From the NCBI GenBank assembly GCA_031181585.1, contig JAPSKP010000002.1, forward strand, positions 92,133 through 156,132: a DNA stretch of 64,000 nucleotides, read 5' to 3'. The position numbers and the translations under genes were made by a program. The notes beneath the pieces are model-generated. The model ran no database searches, had not been told where the DNA came from, and was given only the letters and a program-made list of their open reading frames with translations. Shown one piece after another: positions 17,729-27,905 of the stretch. This stretch comes from Lysinibacillus sp. GTDB lineage: Bacteria > Bacillota > Bacilli > Bacillales_A > Planococcaceae. How positions within the stretch are numbered: the first letter of the stretch is position 1; each line of letters begins with the position of its first letter.

Positions 17729-18609
17729 TAATACCTCGGCTTTCGATCAAGTATTTCTTGCAAAAACTGTTCATAATGCTCATAGCGGTATGCTTTTATC
17801 TCTCCTGTTTCAAGTGCTGCCTTTACTGCACATTTCGGCTCCTTTATATGTAGGCAGCCACGGAATTTACACCCTTCTGCGATGCGCTGAAATTCTGGAA
17901 AACACGCTGTTAATTCTTCTTTTTCAATCGTATCGAAATCAAATGAACTGAATCCCGGTGTATCAGCCAGCAGACCTCCACATACTTCAATTAACTCAAC
18001 GTGACGTGTTGTATGCTTTCCGCGCCCGAGACTTTGCGAAATAATGCCAGTCTTTAAATTCAAGTTTGGCAGGAGTGTATTCAAAAGTGTTGACTTTCCG
18101 ACACCTGATTGCCCTGCCAGGACTGTTGTTTTTCTTTCCAAAACTGGCTGAAGACGATCTAGCAAGGAAACATCTTCTTTATAGGTCGTAATAACTTCAT
18201 AGCCGATTGCCTTGTAATCTTCAATATAGGCTTCCAGCCCAGCGTGCTCACTGTCTGCCAATAAGTCCATCTTTGTCAAACAAATGATCGGCTCAATATG
18301 AAATGACTCTAAAACGACTAAAAAGCGGTCTAGCAGGATTGTATTGAACTCCGGCTCCTTTACTGAAAAGACAAGAATCGCTTGATCAATATTTGCAATC
18401 GGCGGTCGTACAAGCTCATTTTTACGTGGATGGATTTTCATTACATAGCCATCCGATTCACCATCTTTCGTAAAATCAACGACGTCACCGACAAGCGGAG
18501 CTTCACCACGGTTGCGGAATACCCCACGGCCTCGACACTGAATCAGTTCTCCATTCTGCTCAACATAATAATATCCACTTAATGCTTTTCTAATTTGGCC
18601 TTGCGCCAT
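17728..18609 (-). CDS. rsgA: Ribosome small subunit-dependent GTPase RsgA
   Basis: Circularly permuted GTPase that checks late assembly of the 30S subunit. An N-terminal OB domain (residues 1-65) precedes the GTPase, with motifs in permuted order: LTKMDLLAD (G4), GQSGVGKSTLLN (G1) and DTPGFSSFD (G3). The C-terminal zinc site CKFRGCLHIKEPKC is intact. Length 293. The ribosome site GGGAGG lies 10 bases after the stop of the small ORF upstream. RsgA is a known substrate of PrkC in B. subtilis, so its position near prkC may be functional. Confidence 0.96.
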   Translation of the reverse strand: MAQGQIRKALSGYYYVEQNGELIQCRGRGVFRNRGEAPLVGDVVDFTKDGESDGYVMKIHPRKNELVRPPIANIDQAILVFSVKEPEFNTILLDRFLVVLESFHIEPIICLTKMDLLADSEHAGLEAYIEDYKAIGYEVITTYKEDVSLLDRLQPVLERKTTVLAGQSGVGKSTLLNTLLPNLNLKTGIISQSLGRGKHTTRHVELIEVCGGLLADTPGFSSFDFDTIEKEELTACFPEFQRIAEGCKFRGCLHIKEPKCAVKAALETGEIKAYRYEHYEQFLQEILDRKPRY

Positions 18610-18623
18610 GTAAACCCTCCCAT

Positions 18624-18770
18624 CTATTCTGCCTCGGCATCATCATAGTCGGATACAGCTTTGTGCAGGCACAAAGCTGTATCCGTGACATTCACCAAAG
18701 GCTTTTCAATACTTTTTAGACGAGCAGTAAACGCTCGCTGACAATAATCTAAATCCTTACTCATTCGCAT
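18624..18770 (-). CDS. Hypothetical small protein (48 aa) between prkC and rsgA
   Basis: No family is recognised. The ORF starts ATGCGAATG (18770, alternative start 18764 giving 46 residues) and ends 10 bp before the rsgA ribosome site. The product is acidic at its end (DYDDAEAE) with two or three cysteine/histidine residues in the middle (LCLHKAV). It begins 31 bp after the prkC stop. No good ribosome site is visible, so translation would need coupling or a weak start. A perfect 15-bp palindrome lies within it (18651-18684), so selection on RNA structure instead of protein cannot be excluded. Confidence 0.45.
   Translation of the reverse strand: MRMSKDLDYCQRAFTARLKSIEKPLVNVTDTALCLHKAVSDYDDAEAE
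18651..18684. repeat. Perfect 15-bp inverted repeat
   Basis: Arms GGATACAGCTTTGTG (18651-18665) and CACAAAGCTGTATCC (18670-18684) with a 4-base loop. There is no T run on either side, so it is not an ordinary terminator. It could be an RNA processing or attenuation site between prkC and rsgA. Confidence 0.9.
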
Positions 18771-18801
18771 CTATAAATCGAAGGACTTCTATTGGACAAC
18801 A

Positions 18802-20769
18802 TTAAAAATCATCAAAGGAAATAGTTTCTTGGGCAAATGTGACTGAATCCAGGATGATTCGGTATGCCGCTTTTTCTCCTTCTACAATTTCCAGCTGAAT
18901 AGGATATGTTCTATCTTCTGTAATAACAAATTCCTCAATAGGCTCCGCCATTGTATGAGTTTTATCCTGGATATAAATTTGAACGGTCTGCGGAATTGGC
19001 TCACCGTTTTCATCTAGCTTCTCCTCATACTTAATTGGAATGATTTTGTTATATAATTTTGTTCGTTTTTCTGCTGGGCCCTTCGAAAGGACAACAGTAA
19101 TTGTCGTTCCTTCTGTTATTTGCGAGCCGGCTGAAGGATTTTGTGAAACAACGCTCCCTTTAGGAATTGTATCCGAATTAACCGGATTCCCTTTTTTAAT
19201 ATTCAAGCCTATATTTCGTGCATAATCATTCACTTCCGCCTCCGTATAACCCTTTAGATTATCAACGGTCAGCACCTTTTTTCCCTTGCTCACCTGCAAT
19301 GTGACAACTGTATCCTCTGCCACTACTTCTTCTCCTGCTGCAGGTTCCTGATTAACAACCTCACCTGCTTGTGCGTCAGAATTGACCTCTATTGTTTCAA
19401 CGTCTTGGAACCCGGCTTTTTCAAGTAAAGACAATGCTTGACTAACCTGCTCTCCTACATAATCATCCATTTCGACCATTTCTTCGCCAAGACTGACAAT
19501 TAACTGTACCTCAGTACCTTTTACTCTTGAAAGTCCCGATTTTGGAGTTGTACCAATTACCTTATCCTTTTCAACTTCCTCTGAGTTGCGTTCAATCGGT
19601 TCACCAACTGTAAAGCCTGCTTTCTCCAAATCGGCTGTAGCTTCTTCTACCGATAAATTAGCAACATCCGGAATTTCTACCTTAGATGGTGTCAATGCAA
19701 AAATCAGCACGAGTGCCAAGATAGCCAGGGTCACTACAGCCCCTAGGAGAATCGGCCATTTCTTTCTTTTCTTTTTCTCCTTTACTGGCTGTTTTTGTGA
19801 TTTGGGCTGCTCTCTTTCAATAGGCTTTACCCTATCAATCGGTTTTGTCTTTAATAGGTCATCGACAGGTAATTTTTCTCTAATAATTGGAATAGCCTTT
19901 GTTGCCTCATCATCAATAGGCAACGCAAACTTCGGCTCATTCACCCGCGCTGCTGACAGGCATGTTTGCAAATCTTCTTCCATCTCATTCATGCTGGTAT
20001 AGCGATGATTTGCATCCTTTGCAGTCGCTTTTAACACTACATTTTCAAGCGCCTGTGGAATAGATGCATCAAAAGCTCTTACAGAGGGCGTTTCAGACTG
20101 TAAATGCTTTAAGGCGATCGAAACGGCAGATTCACCTGAAAAAGGCAGTTCCCCTGTTAACAGCTCGTAAAGTACGATTCCCAATGAATAAATATCGGAC
20201 TTTTCTGTTGCGCCTCCTCCACGAGCCTGTTCTGGAGAAAGATAGTGAACTGTTCCCATTACAGAGTTCGTCTGCGTATAGCTCGTTGCATTCAAAGTTG
20301 TCGCTATACCAAAATCTGTAATTTTAACATTTCCTTCTGCGTCCATCAAAATATTTTGGGGCTTGATATCACGATGGATAATCCCATTTTCATGCGCATG
20401 TGCAATCGCCGATGTCAATTGCTTCATAATGTGTACACTTTTCGCAGGGGACAACGGAGAAAACTCCTGTATGTATTGCTTCAATGTCTTCCCTTTAACA
20501 TATTCCATTACAATATAGTGCATATCTCCGTCTTCACCGGCATCATAGACACTCACAATGTTGGGATGTGTTAGGCTTGTAGCAGATAATGCCTCTCGCT
20601 GAAAACGTCGATGCAATTCTTCCTCATTTGAAAAATCATACCGCAAAATTTTAATTGCCACATCACGGCTCAAAATAATATCGTGTGCTAAGTAAACATG
20701 ACTCATCCCACCGCCGCCAATCAGCGATAAAATTTCATAACGTTCACCTACCCGTTTTCCAATCAGCAT
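18802..20769 (-). CDS. prkC: Serine/threonine protein kinase PrkC with PASTA domains
   Basis: Membrane kinase that senses muropeptides and controls germination, wall metabolism and translation factors. The cytoplasmic kinase domain (about 10-270) has GGGGMSHVYLA, HRDIKPQNILMD, DFGIA and GTVHYLSPEQARG. A basic juxtamembrane stretch (KKKRKKWP) precedes one transmembrane helix (about 338-358). Three PASTA repeats follow (from about 362 to 575) and a C-terminal extracellular domain of about 80 residues. Length is 655 against 648 in B. subtilis. It starts 2 bp after prpC, its opposing phosphatase. Confidence 0.97.
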   Translation of the reverse strand: MLIGKRVGERYEILSLIGGGGMSHVYLAHDIILSRDVAIKILRYDFSNEEELHRRFQREALSATSLTHPNIVSVYDAGEDGDMHYIVMEYVKGKTLKQYIQEFSPLSPAKSVHIMKQLTSAIAHAHENGIIHRDIKPQNILMDAEGNVKITDFGIATTLNATSYTQTNSVMGTVHYLSPEQARGGGATEKSDIYSLGIVLYELLTGELPFSGESAVSIALKHLQSETPSVRAFDASIPQALENVVLKATAKDANHRYTSMNEMEEDLQTCLSAARVNEPKFALPIDDEATKAIPIIREKLPVDDLLKTKPIDRVKPIEREQPKSQKQPVKEKKKRKKWPILLGAVVTLAILALVLIFALTPSKVEIPDVANLSVEEATADLEKAGFTVGEPIERNSEEVEKDKVIGTTPKSGLSRVKGTEVQLIVSLGEEMVEMDDYVGEQVSQALSLLEKAGFQDVETIEVNSDAQAGEVVNQEPAAGEEVVAEDTVVTLQVSKGKKVLTVDNLKGYTEAEVNDYARNIGLNIKKGNPVNSDTIPKGSVVSQNPSAGSQITEGTTITVVLSKGPAEKRTKLYNKIIPIKYEEKLDENGEPIPQTVQIYIQDKTHTMAEPIEEFVITEDRTYPIQLEIVEGEKAAYRIILDSVTFAQETISFDDF

Positions 20770-20771
20770 GC

Positions 20772-21527
20772 CTACACCTCCTCTTTCATCGTCATTAATA
20801 TAAGGGAAATATTATCTTCACCACCGCTGTCGTTTGCCAGCTTGACGAGTTTTTCTCCTTTTTCTTTCAGTGGCATAGGCAATGTAATGATTGCGGCCAT
20901 TTCATTTGCCGTCAACTTATTGCTCAGTCCATCTGAACAAATGAGTAAATAGGAGTCTTCCTCCACTTTCGTATCATAAAAATCCGGCTGGATAGAGCTT
21001 TCTGTTCCAAGTGATTTTAGTATGAAATTTTTCTGTGGATGGTTTTGAGCTTCTTCTTCACTGATTTGACCGCTTTCTAATAAAACATTCACATATGAGT
21101 GGTCACGCGTAATTAGCGTAACCGACTCGTTAGTGAAATGATAAACACGACTGTCACCTATATGACTAATAATGCAGTCCATATGATGAACCAGCACGGC
21201 GATGAGTGTAGTCCCCATTCCTTGACAGTCTTCATGTGATAGGGAGTAACGATAAATTTCATCATTAATTTGTGATACAGCATCACGAAGCCACTCCTTG
21301 CAGCTTTCTAGGGAATGGAAGCGGGTGCCTTCCTCCTTAAGGAAAAGCTTCCGCATCTGCTCAATCGCCATTTCACTTGCTACATCGCCTGCATTATGAC
21401 CGCCCATGCCGTCTGCCAAAATAGCAAGTTTGAATTGATCAGGCCGCTCGACAAATGCGACCCGATCTTCATTAACTGCACGCTTTAATCCAACATCACT
21501 TTCGACTGTAAAGTTCAAAATGGTCAC
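20772..21527 (-). CDS. prpC: Serine/threonine phosphatase PrpC (PP2C family)
   Basis: Manganese-dependent phosphatase that removes phosphate placed by PrkC. PP2C metal motifs ADGMGGHNAGD, GDSRVYHF, SDGLSNKL and GGEDNISLI are all present in 251 residues. It is sandwiched between rlmN (directly abutting) and prkC (2 bp), the standard Bacillales pair. Confidence 0.96.
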   Translation of the reverse strand: MTILNFTVESDVGLKRAVNEDRVAFVERPDQFKLAILADGMGGHNAGDVASEMAIEQMRKLFLKEEGTRFHSLESCKEWLRDAVSQINDEIYRYSLSHEDCQGMGTTLIAVLVHHMDCIISHIGDSRVYHFTNESVTLITRDHSYVNVLLESGQISEEEAQNHPQKNFILKSLGTESSIQPDFYDTKVEEDSYLLICSDGLSNKLTANEMAAIITLPMPLKEKGEKLVKLANDSGGEDNISLILMTMKEEV

Positions 21528-22667
21528 CTACCTTACTTCATCTTGGCGCTCTTGTGCACGTAACTGCCCACAAGCTGCTGCAATATCTGCTCCTTGCTCA
21601 CGACGAATTGTTACATTCACGCCACGCTCTTTCAATGCGCGCTCAAATGCAAAAATGCTGCTGCGTGATGTACGAACATAGTCACGCTCTGGTACATAGT
21701 TGATTGGTATCAAATTGACATGGCACTTAATTCCTTTGATCAAATCAGCTAATTCATTAGCGACTTCCACTGAGTCATTTTCACCAGACATCAATCCATA
21801 CTCAAAGCTTACACGACGGCCTGTTTTCTTTGTATAATAACGGACTGCTTCCAATAGTTCGTCAATTTTATATGCGCGGGCAATCGGCATCAATTTCTGA
21901 CGTGCTTCCTGGTTAGGGGCATGCAGTGAAACTGCAAAGTTGATTTGCAATTGCTCATCGGCAAATTGATAAATCTTTGGTACAATCCCAGAAGTTGAAA
22001 CAGTAATATGGCGAGCACCGATGTTTAAGCCCTTATCATTATTAACAATTTTCAGGAAGTTCATCATTGCATCGTAGTTGTCGAACGGTTCGCCAATCCC
22101 CATGATAACAATAGAGCTTACACGTTCGTCCACTTCATCCAATGTTTGCTGGACTTTTACAACCTGCTCTACAATTTCTCCCGCCAGTAAATGGCGTTTC
22201 AGCCCGCCTAATGTAGAGGCACAGAATGTACAGCCAATACGGCACCCTACCTGCGTCGTGACACAGACAGAATTCCCGTAATCGTGGCGCATCAATACTG
22301 TTTCAATAGAATAGCCGTCCTGCAGCTGGAATAAAAATTTGATTGTCCCGTCCTTTGATTCCTGCTTTATAAGTGTCGACAACGTTGTTAACGCGAAATT
22401 CTCCTCTAACTTTTCACGCAGCCCTTTAGAGAGATTAGACATTTCTTCGAATGTTTTGACACGCTTGTCATACAGCCATTCGTAAATTTGTCCGGCCCGG
22501 AACGGCTTTTCTCCGTTTTCCTTTAACCATTCCTGCAGTTCATCTGGGCGCAGGGAATAAATCGATTCCTTCAATTGAGGCTTTTCTTTTTTCTGACGAC
22601 GAACCGGCTTGACTTCCGTCTCTTCCACTAAATCTTGAATACGTTCATCAAATTTATTTTGATCCAT
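21528..22667 (-). CDS. rlmN: 23S rRNA (adenine2503-C2)/tRNA methyltransferase RlmN
   Basis: Radical SAM enzyme that methylates A2503 of 23S rRNA. The cluster motif CRIGCTFC is present, with [11 protein letters not shown] and the methyl-carrying cysteine near AAACGQLRA. The 379-residue protein has an N-terminal extension of roughly 30 charged residues ([12 protein letters not shown]) before the conserved [16 protein letters not shown]. Codon 1 ([10 protein letters not shown]) is used; the later in-frame positions lack a good ribosome site. Confidence 0.95.
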   Translation of the reverse strand: MDQNKFDERIQDLVEETEVKPVRRQKKEKPQLKESIYSLRPDELQEWLKENGEKPFRAGQIYEWLYDKRVKTFEEMSNLSKGLREKLEENFALTTLSTLIKQESKDGTIKFLFQLQDGYSIETVLMRHDYGNSVCVTTQVGCRIGCTFCASTLGGLKRHLLAGEIVEQVVKVQQTLDEVDERVSSIVIMGIGEPFDNYDAMMNFLKIVNNDKGLNIGARHITVSTSGIVPKIYQFADEQLQINFAVSLHAPNQEARQKLMPIARAYKIDELLEAVRYYTKKTGRRVSFEYGLMSGENDSVEVANELADLIKGIKCHVNLIPINYVPERDYVRTSRSSIFAFERALKERGVNVTIRREQGADIAAACGQLRAQERQDEVR

Positions 22668-22670
22668 TAC

Positions 22671-24032
22671 TTAAATTGTTTCTCCTTTTTTACGAAACGC
22701 GGCGACGAAAAAGCCGTCGCTGCCAAAATCTTGCGGAAATACTTGCAGCATCCCGTTATTTTGTTTCGCTAATAGTTTTTCTGGTAAATTTGTTATTTCC
22801 TCGCGTTCCATTTCCGGGTGTGTAGAAATAAATGCCTCTACTGTCCCTTCATTTTCACGCTTATCCACTGTACATGTACTATATACGAGGCGTCCACCGG
22901 GTTTTAGTACTTGTACTGCATTAGCTAAAATCGCTAATTGGATCGCCTGTAAACTCTCTAAATCCTCTTCGCGCTTTGTATATTTAATATCAGGCTTCCG
23001 GCGCATAACGCCCAATCCTGAGCAAGGGGCATCAACAAGCACCGCATCATAACTTTCCTTTGCAAGAAAGTCTGCAGCCTTTCGTCCATCGACCGGGGCT
23101 GTCTGAACAATATCCAGTCCAAGACGCGCTGTGTTTTCATCAATAAGATCGAGCTTATGTGGATGTAAATCCATCGCTAAAATAGAGCCATCATTCTCCA
23201 TTCTTTCTGCCATATGCGTCGTCTTGCCACCCGGGGCTGCACACATATCGAGCACCTTCATTCCCGGCTTTGGATCAAGAACATTTGCAGGCATCATTGA
23301 GCTTTCGTCCTGAATAGTAATAAGCCCTTCTTTAAACGCTTTTGTACGTGCCGCTGTTCCATTTGTCAAATGGATACATTCAGGCATCATATCACTCTGC
23401 TTCGCCTTCACGCCTTCTTTCTCAAGAGACGCTAATACTTCTTCTACAGTTGCACGTGTCATGTTGACCCTAACGGTCTGTACTGGCGGTATATTATTTT
23501 CATGAAGCATAGCGGCCGTTTCATCAAAGCCATAGCTTTCTACCCAGCGTTCTACCAGCCACTGCGGATGACTCGTCTCAACCGAAAGGCGTTCCACCGG
23601 ATTCTTGATATCCTCAACCGTTGGTACACCTTGACGTAAAATCGAACGCAATATGCCATTGACCATTGAAGCAATCCCTTTATGGCCTCGTCGCTTTGCA
23701 ATTTCTACAGCCTCATTTACAGCAGCATGTGCTGGAATGCGCGTCAAATATTCCATTTGATACAGCGACAGGCGTAAAAGCCAGCGTACCCATAAATCCA
23801 CCTTGCCTTTGATAAAAGGTTCTAGATAATAATCTAGTGTTAGCTTATGTTGCAAGGTACCATACGTAATCTCCGTCAGTAAACCTCTGTCTTTCACATC
23901 GATTTTATATTTCTCGATAGTCTGGTGGAGCAATAAATTGCTGTATGCCTGATTTTTATCGACTGCCAGCAGGATGGAAAGAGCAGCATCTCTTACGTTG
24001 CCGTCCCAGATTTGTTGCTTCTTTTTACTCAT
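22671..24032 (-). CDS. rsmB: 16S rRNA (cytosine967-C5)-methyltransferase RsmB
   Basis: SAM-dependent methyltransferase with an N-terminal NusB-like RNA-binding domain (residues 1-140) and a C-terminal Rossmann methyltransferase. Visible motifs are [14 protein letters not shown] (SAM site), [18 protein letters not shown] and the catalytic cysteine in [12 protein letters not shown]. Length 453. The start overlaps the fmt stop by 4 bases. Confidence 0.96.
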   Translation of the reverse strand: MSKKKQQIWDGNVRDAALSILLAVDKNQAYSNLLLHQTIEKYKIDVKDRGLLTEITYGTLQHKLTLDYYLEPFIKGKVDLWVRWLLRLSLYQMEYLTRIPAHAAVNEAVEIAKRRGHKGIASMVNGILRSILRQGVPTVEDIKNPVERLSVETSHPQWLVERWVESYGFDETAAMLHENNIPPVQTVRVNMTRATVEEVLASLEKEGVKAKQSDMMPECIHLTNGTAARTKAFKEGLITIQDESSMMPANVLDPKPGMKVLDMCAAPGGKTTHMAERMENDGSILAMDLHPHKLDLIDENTARLGLDIVQTAPVDGRKAADFLAKESYDAVLVDAPCSGLGVMRRKPDIKYTKREEDLESLQAIQLAILANAVQVLKPGGRLVYSTCTVDKRENEGTVEAFISTHPEMEREEITNLPEKLLAKQNNGMLQVFPQDFGSDGFFVAAFRKKGETI

Positions 24033-24970
24033 TCAAAACGGTCTCCAATCTGTAATTTCGAGCCTGTACCACGAAGGTATTCTTGTGCTGTCATACGCTT
24101 TTTACCTGCTGGCTGCAAGTCATATACAGCTAGAGAGCCGCCCTCTCCTGTAGCAATCTCGAAATTGTCATTATGGATAGCCACCACTTCACCTGGCTGA
24201 CGATCATTGGCTGTCGTACCGACTTGCGCCCACCATATTTTAAAGTTGGCGCCTTCAAACGTTGTATAGGCAACAGGCCATGGATGAAGACCGCGTACTT
24301 GATTGTAAATTGTACGAGCCTCTTTTGACCAGTCAATGCGCTCCTGTTCACGGCTAATGTTAGAGGCAAACGTTACCTTTGACTCGTCTTGTGGGATTCG
24401 AGGATTTGTCCCATCAATAATTGAAGGTAAGGTATTCTTTAAAAGCTCCCGGCCCACTTCACTTAATTTTTCAAACATACTGCCGGTATGGTCAGTATCT
24501 TCAATAACAATTCCCTGTTGGGAAATAATATCGCCGGCATCCAGCTTTTCAGCCATATACATGATTGTTACACCAGTTGTATCCTGTCCGTCGATAATGG
24601 CTTGATGGATAGGAGCGCCCCCCCGATACTGCGGCAGTAAAGAAGCATGCACATTGATACAGCCAAGACGAGGTGCCTCAAGCAGCTCCTTCGGCAGGAT
24701 TTGACCAAACGCAGCAGTAATGACTAGATCAGCACCAAGATCAATAATTTGCTGAAGTTCTTCAGAACCTCTTAATTTTTCTGGCTGAATAACCGGCAGT
24801 CCTAAGCGTACCGCCTCTTCCTTTACCGGGGGCGGCGTTAGCACCTTTTTACGACCTACCGGGCGATCAGGCTGTGTCACAACAGCCAGCACCTGATAGC
24901 CTTCTTCATGAAGCATGCGCAAAATTGGTGCTGAAAAGGCTGGTGTGCCCATAAAAACAACTGATGTCAT
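24029..24970 (-). CDS. fmt: Methionyl-tRNA formyltransferase
   Basis: Formylates initiator Met-tRNA using 10-formyltetrahydrofolate. The ATG at 24970 starts [20 protein letters not shown], the family N-terminus, giving 313 residues; the frame is open 12 codons further upstream inside def and is not used. The signature [19 protein letters not shown] and the C-terminal tRNA-binding domain are present. It is 1 bp from def, which removes the formyl group again. Confidence 0.96.
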   Translation of the reverse strand: MTSVVFMGTPAFSAPILRMLHEEGYQVLAVVTQPDRPVGRKKVLTPPPVKEEAVRLGLPVIQPEKLRGSEELQQIIDLGADLVITAAFGQILPKELLEAPRLGCINVHASLLPQYRGGAPIHQAIIDGQDTTGVTIMYMAEKLDAGDIISQQGIVIEDTDHTGSMFEKLSEVGRELLKNTLPSIIDGTNPRIPQDESKVTFASNISREQERIDWSKEARTIYNQVRGLHPWPVAYTTFEGANFKIWWAQVGTTANDRQPGEVVAIHNDNFEIATGEGGSLAVYDLQPAGKKRMTAQEYLRGTGSKLQIGDRFE

Positions 24971-24971
24971 A

Positions 24972-25463
24972 TTACTCCTCCTCAACGTCCGCGTACATTT
25001 CATCAAGCTCTTCTTGTGTCAATACACGCGTCATTTTCGAGTCGAATAGCACCCCATCTAAGTGATCAATTTCATGTAAAATACAACGTGCTTCAAAATC
25101 TTCTGCTTCTAACTCATAAATACGGCCTTCACGGTCTGCAGCCTCAATTTTTACGTAAGTCGGACGCTTTACCATCCCGAACAAGTCAGGGAAGCTCAGG
25201 CATCCTTCTATATCTTCGGCTTCACCGCGTGTTTCAAGAACTACCGGATTGATCATCTCTAAAATATCTTCTCCAAGTTCCACTATAGCTACACGCATAT
25301 TTACACCGATTTGCGGAGCAGCAATTCCTACACCGTCGTATTCCACCATTGTGTCGTATAAATCATCTAAAAGCGCAATGATTTTCTCATCGATCACTTC
25401 AACTTCTTTTGTTTTAGAAGATAAAACCTTTGCAGGCGCCTTCACTACCTCTTTAATTGCCAT
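24972..25463 (-). CDS. def: Peptide deformylase
   Basis: Metalloprotease that removes N-terminal formyl groups from new proteins. The three motifs are intact: [17 protein letters not shown] and [11 protein letters not shown], giving the Cys and two His metal ligands. At 163 residues it resembles the shorter B. subtilis Def rather than the longer YkrB/DefB form. It lies in the conserved priA-def-fmt-rsmB order. Confidence 0.97.
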   Translation of the reverse strand: MAIKEVVKAPAKVLSSKTKEVEVIDEKIIALLDDLYDTMVEYDGVGIAAPQIGVNMRVAIVELGEDILEMINPVVLETRGEAEDIEGCLSFPDLFGMVKRPTYVKIEAADREGRIYELEAEDFEARCILHEIDHLDGVLFDSKMTRVLTQEELDEMYADVEEE

Positions 25464-25487
25464 ATATTTTTTACCTCTTTCACAAGC

Positions 25488-27905
25488 TCAAATCATGGAA
25501 GGGTCCAAATCGATTGTGAGCTGAATTCCTTTTTTTATCCATTCCGAGCGGTACAATTTTATTAACTGCAATAACACCGGAATCAGATTCGGTTCTACTT
25601 TATATTTTATCAAACATTGATATCGATATCTATTTTGGAGGCGGCTGATACTCGCCGTTGTAGGGCCAATGATAGAGACAGTAGACGATAGATTACCCCG
25701 TAAATATTCTGCAGCTCTTGCAGCATATTCCGCGGCCATCATTACATCTTCATGAGAGACCTGAATGAGCGCCAGATAGTAATAGGGCGGATAATTAGCC
25801 TGCCTTCTGACATACATCTCATGTTCATAAAATGGCTCATATAACTGTTCCTTCGACAGCTCGATTGCATAATGCTCAGGGGTATATGTTTGTATGATGA
25901 CTTCCCCTGCCTTATCATGCCGCCCCGCACGCCCGCTCACCTGTGTCAGCAACTGGAATGTCCGTTCTGCTGAACGGTAGTCTGGCAGATGAAGGCTCGT
26001 ATCGGCACTTAATACCCCAACAAGTGTGATATTCGGGAAATCAAGTCCTTTAGCAATCATTTGCGTGCCAAGCAAAATGTCTGCCTCTCCACGTCCAAAG
26101 GCATCTAAGATTACCTCATGGGAGCCCTTTTTATTCGTTGTATCTACATCCATCCGGAGCACTCTCGCCTCTGGAAATAATTTATGGAGCTCTTCTTCGA
26201 CCTTTTGTGTACCCGTTCCAAAAAAGCGGATATGGTCACTTGCACATTCTGGACAAGCTTGCGGTACATATTCTTCGTGTCCGCAATAGTGGCATTTTAA
26301 CTTTTCACTAAAACGGTGGTATGTTAGCGAGATATCACAATTCGGACATTCCACAACCGTTCCACAGTCCCTGCATAGCACAAAGGAAGAATAGCCTCTA
26401 CGATTTAAAAACAATACCGTTTGCTCTTTTTTTACAAGACGTTCCCGTATTGCATCCGCCAGTTGAATAGAAAACATCGAACGGTTACCAAGCTTTAGCT
26501 CCTCGCGCATATCTACTACATGTACAGTAGGTAAACCCTGATTCATCGCACGCTTTTTCAATGTTAGTAGCGTGTAGACACCTTTTTTCGCGCGCGCAAA
26601 TGATTCCAGACTCGGTGTCGCACTTCCTAAAATAACCGGACATTTATGGTACTCGCTCCGCCAAATAGCCACATCTCTTGCATGATAGCGCGGGGAATCC
26701 TCCTGCTTATAGGTAGATTCATGTTCTTCGTCGAGTATGATCAGCCCAAGGTTTTCAAAAGGTGCAAAAATTGCTGAGCGTGCACCGACTACTACCTTCA
26801 CCTTGCCCTGCTGGACTTTTCGCCATTCATCATACTTTTCACCGACGGACAAGCCACTATGCATCACTGCTACGAGCTCGCCAAAACGCGAACGGAAACG
26901 CTCTGTCATCTGAGGCGTAAGGGAAATTTCAGGGACAAGGACAATAGATTCCTTGCCTTCTTGGAGCGTATGCTGGATAGCCTGCAAATACACTTCCGTT
27001 TTACCGCTTCCCGTGATTCCTTGAAGCAGAAATGTATCAGCGGAATGCACATCCATTGCGCCAGTAATAGCAGAAAGTGCCGCCTCCTGCTCATCTGTCA
27101 GCTTTAGAAAATTCGTTTTCGCGATTTCCTTTGTAAACGGATCCCTATATACTTCTTCTTTAATAAAGGCGGCTGCACCTTTTTCTATAACGGATTGCAA
27201 TACAGCCATCGTGACGCCCGCTTCGCTGCATACTTCGTCTGGTAAAAGAACTTGACCTGGGCGTTCTGTCATCCATCGTACAAGCTGCTTTTGCTTTGCC
27301 GCACGCTTCGAAATTTCCGCCTCGATCCGCTCAAGTTTCGATACATCCATTTCAATTTGCACCTTGCGAATTTCCTTTACTGCTCCTTGCTGCTTTACGC
27401 TATTTTCGATTATGACAAGGCCATCCTTAACAGCCTGCTTAAGCTCATGCAGCAGACCGGCTTTTTCAAAACTTTTAAAATCCGCCTTGCCGTTTCGATT
27501 GAAAAATGTCTGTAGCTGCTCAGGAATCGCTTCTGCCTCGACTGATAAGTGTACGATTTTTTCGTATTTTGCTCGAAGTGCAGATGGCAGCATGGCTTGC
27601 AGAGCATCAATTTCATAGCAAATTGTCTGTTGCTTCAGCCACTTGGCCATCTCCAACATTTCCTGTGTTAATACCGGTTCAATATCCAGCACCTGAGATA
27701 CTGGTTTAATTTTGTTCATTGGCACGTCCGTTTCGTTTTGGAGCGCCACTACAAATCCTAATACATTACGTGGTCCAAACGGAACCTTTACACGGCTGCC
27801 CGCCTCGATTAAATCATGCCACTTTTCAGGTACGAGATAATCAAACGGCCGGTCCACTGGATACGCTGCTACATCAACGATGACTTGTGCAACGACTAGT
27901 GTCAT
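25488..27905 (-). CDS. priA: Primosomal protein N-prime (PriA helicase)
   Basis: 3-prime to 5-prime helicase that restarts replication at abandoned forks and loads the helicase with DnaD/DnaB in Firmicutes. The 805-residue protein has the N-terminal DNA-binding domain, Walker A GITGSGKTEVYLQ, the DEEH box LDEEHESTYKQED, and eight cysteines in two zinc modules (CRDCGTVVECPNC, CHYCGHEEYVPQACPEC). Motif VI QVSGRAGR is present. It overlaps the coaBC stop by 4 bases. Confidence 0.97.
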   Translation of the reverse strand: MTLVVAQVIVDVAAYPVDRPFDYLVPEKWHDLIEAGSRVKVPFGPRNVLGFVVALQNETDVPMNKIKPVSQVLDIEPVLTQEMLEMAKWLKQQTICYEIDALQAMLPSALRAKYEKIVHLSVEAEAIPEQLQTFFNRNGKADFKSFEKAGLLHELKQAVKDGLVIIENSVKQQGAVKEIRKVQIEMDVSKLERIEAEISKRAAKQKQLVRWMTERPGQVLLPDEVCSEAGVTMAVLQSVIEKGAAAFIKEEVYRDPFTKEIAKTNFLKLTDEQEAALSAITGAMDVHSADTFLLQGITGSGKTEVYLQAIQHTLQEGKESIVLVPEISLTPQMTERFRSRFGELVAVMHSGLSVGEKYDEWRKVQQGKVKVVVGARSAIFAPFENLGLIILDEEHESTYKQEDSPRYHARDVAIWRSEYHKCPVILGSATPSLESFARAKKGVYTLLTLKKRAMNQGLPTVHVVDMREELKLGNRSMFSIQLADAIRERLVKKEQTVLFLNRRGYSSFVLCRDCGTVVECPNCDISLTYHRFSEKLKCHYCGHEEYVPQACPECASDHIRFFGTGTQKVEEELHKLFPEARVLRMDVDTTNKKGSHEVILDAFGRGEADILLGTQMIAKGLDFPNITLVGVLSADTSLHLPDYRSAERTFQLLTQVSGRAGRHDKAGEVIIQTYTPEHYAIELSKEQLYEPFYEHEMYVRRQANYPPYYYLALIQVSHEDVMMAAEYAARAAEYLRGNLSSTVSIIGPTTASISRLQNRYRYQCLIKYKVEPNLIPVLLQLIKLYRSEWIKKGIQLTIDLDPSMI

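Noticed and set aside
18651..18684. Intrinsic terminator between prkC and rsgA
   Set aside because: The stem is perfect but no T run follows on either strand.
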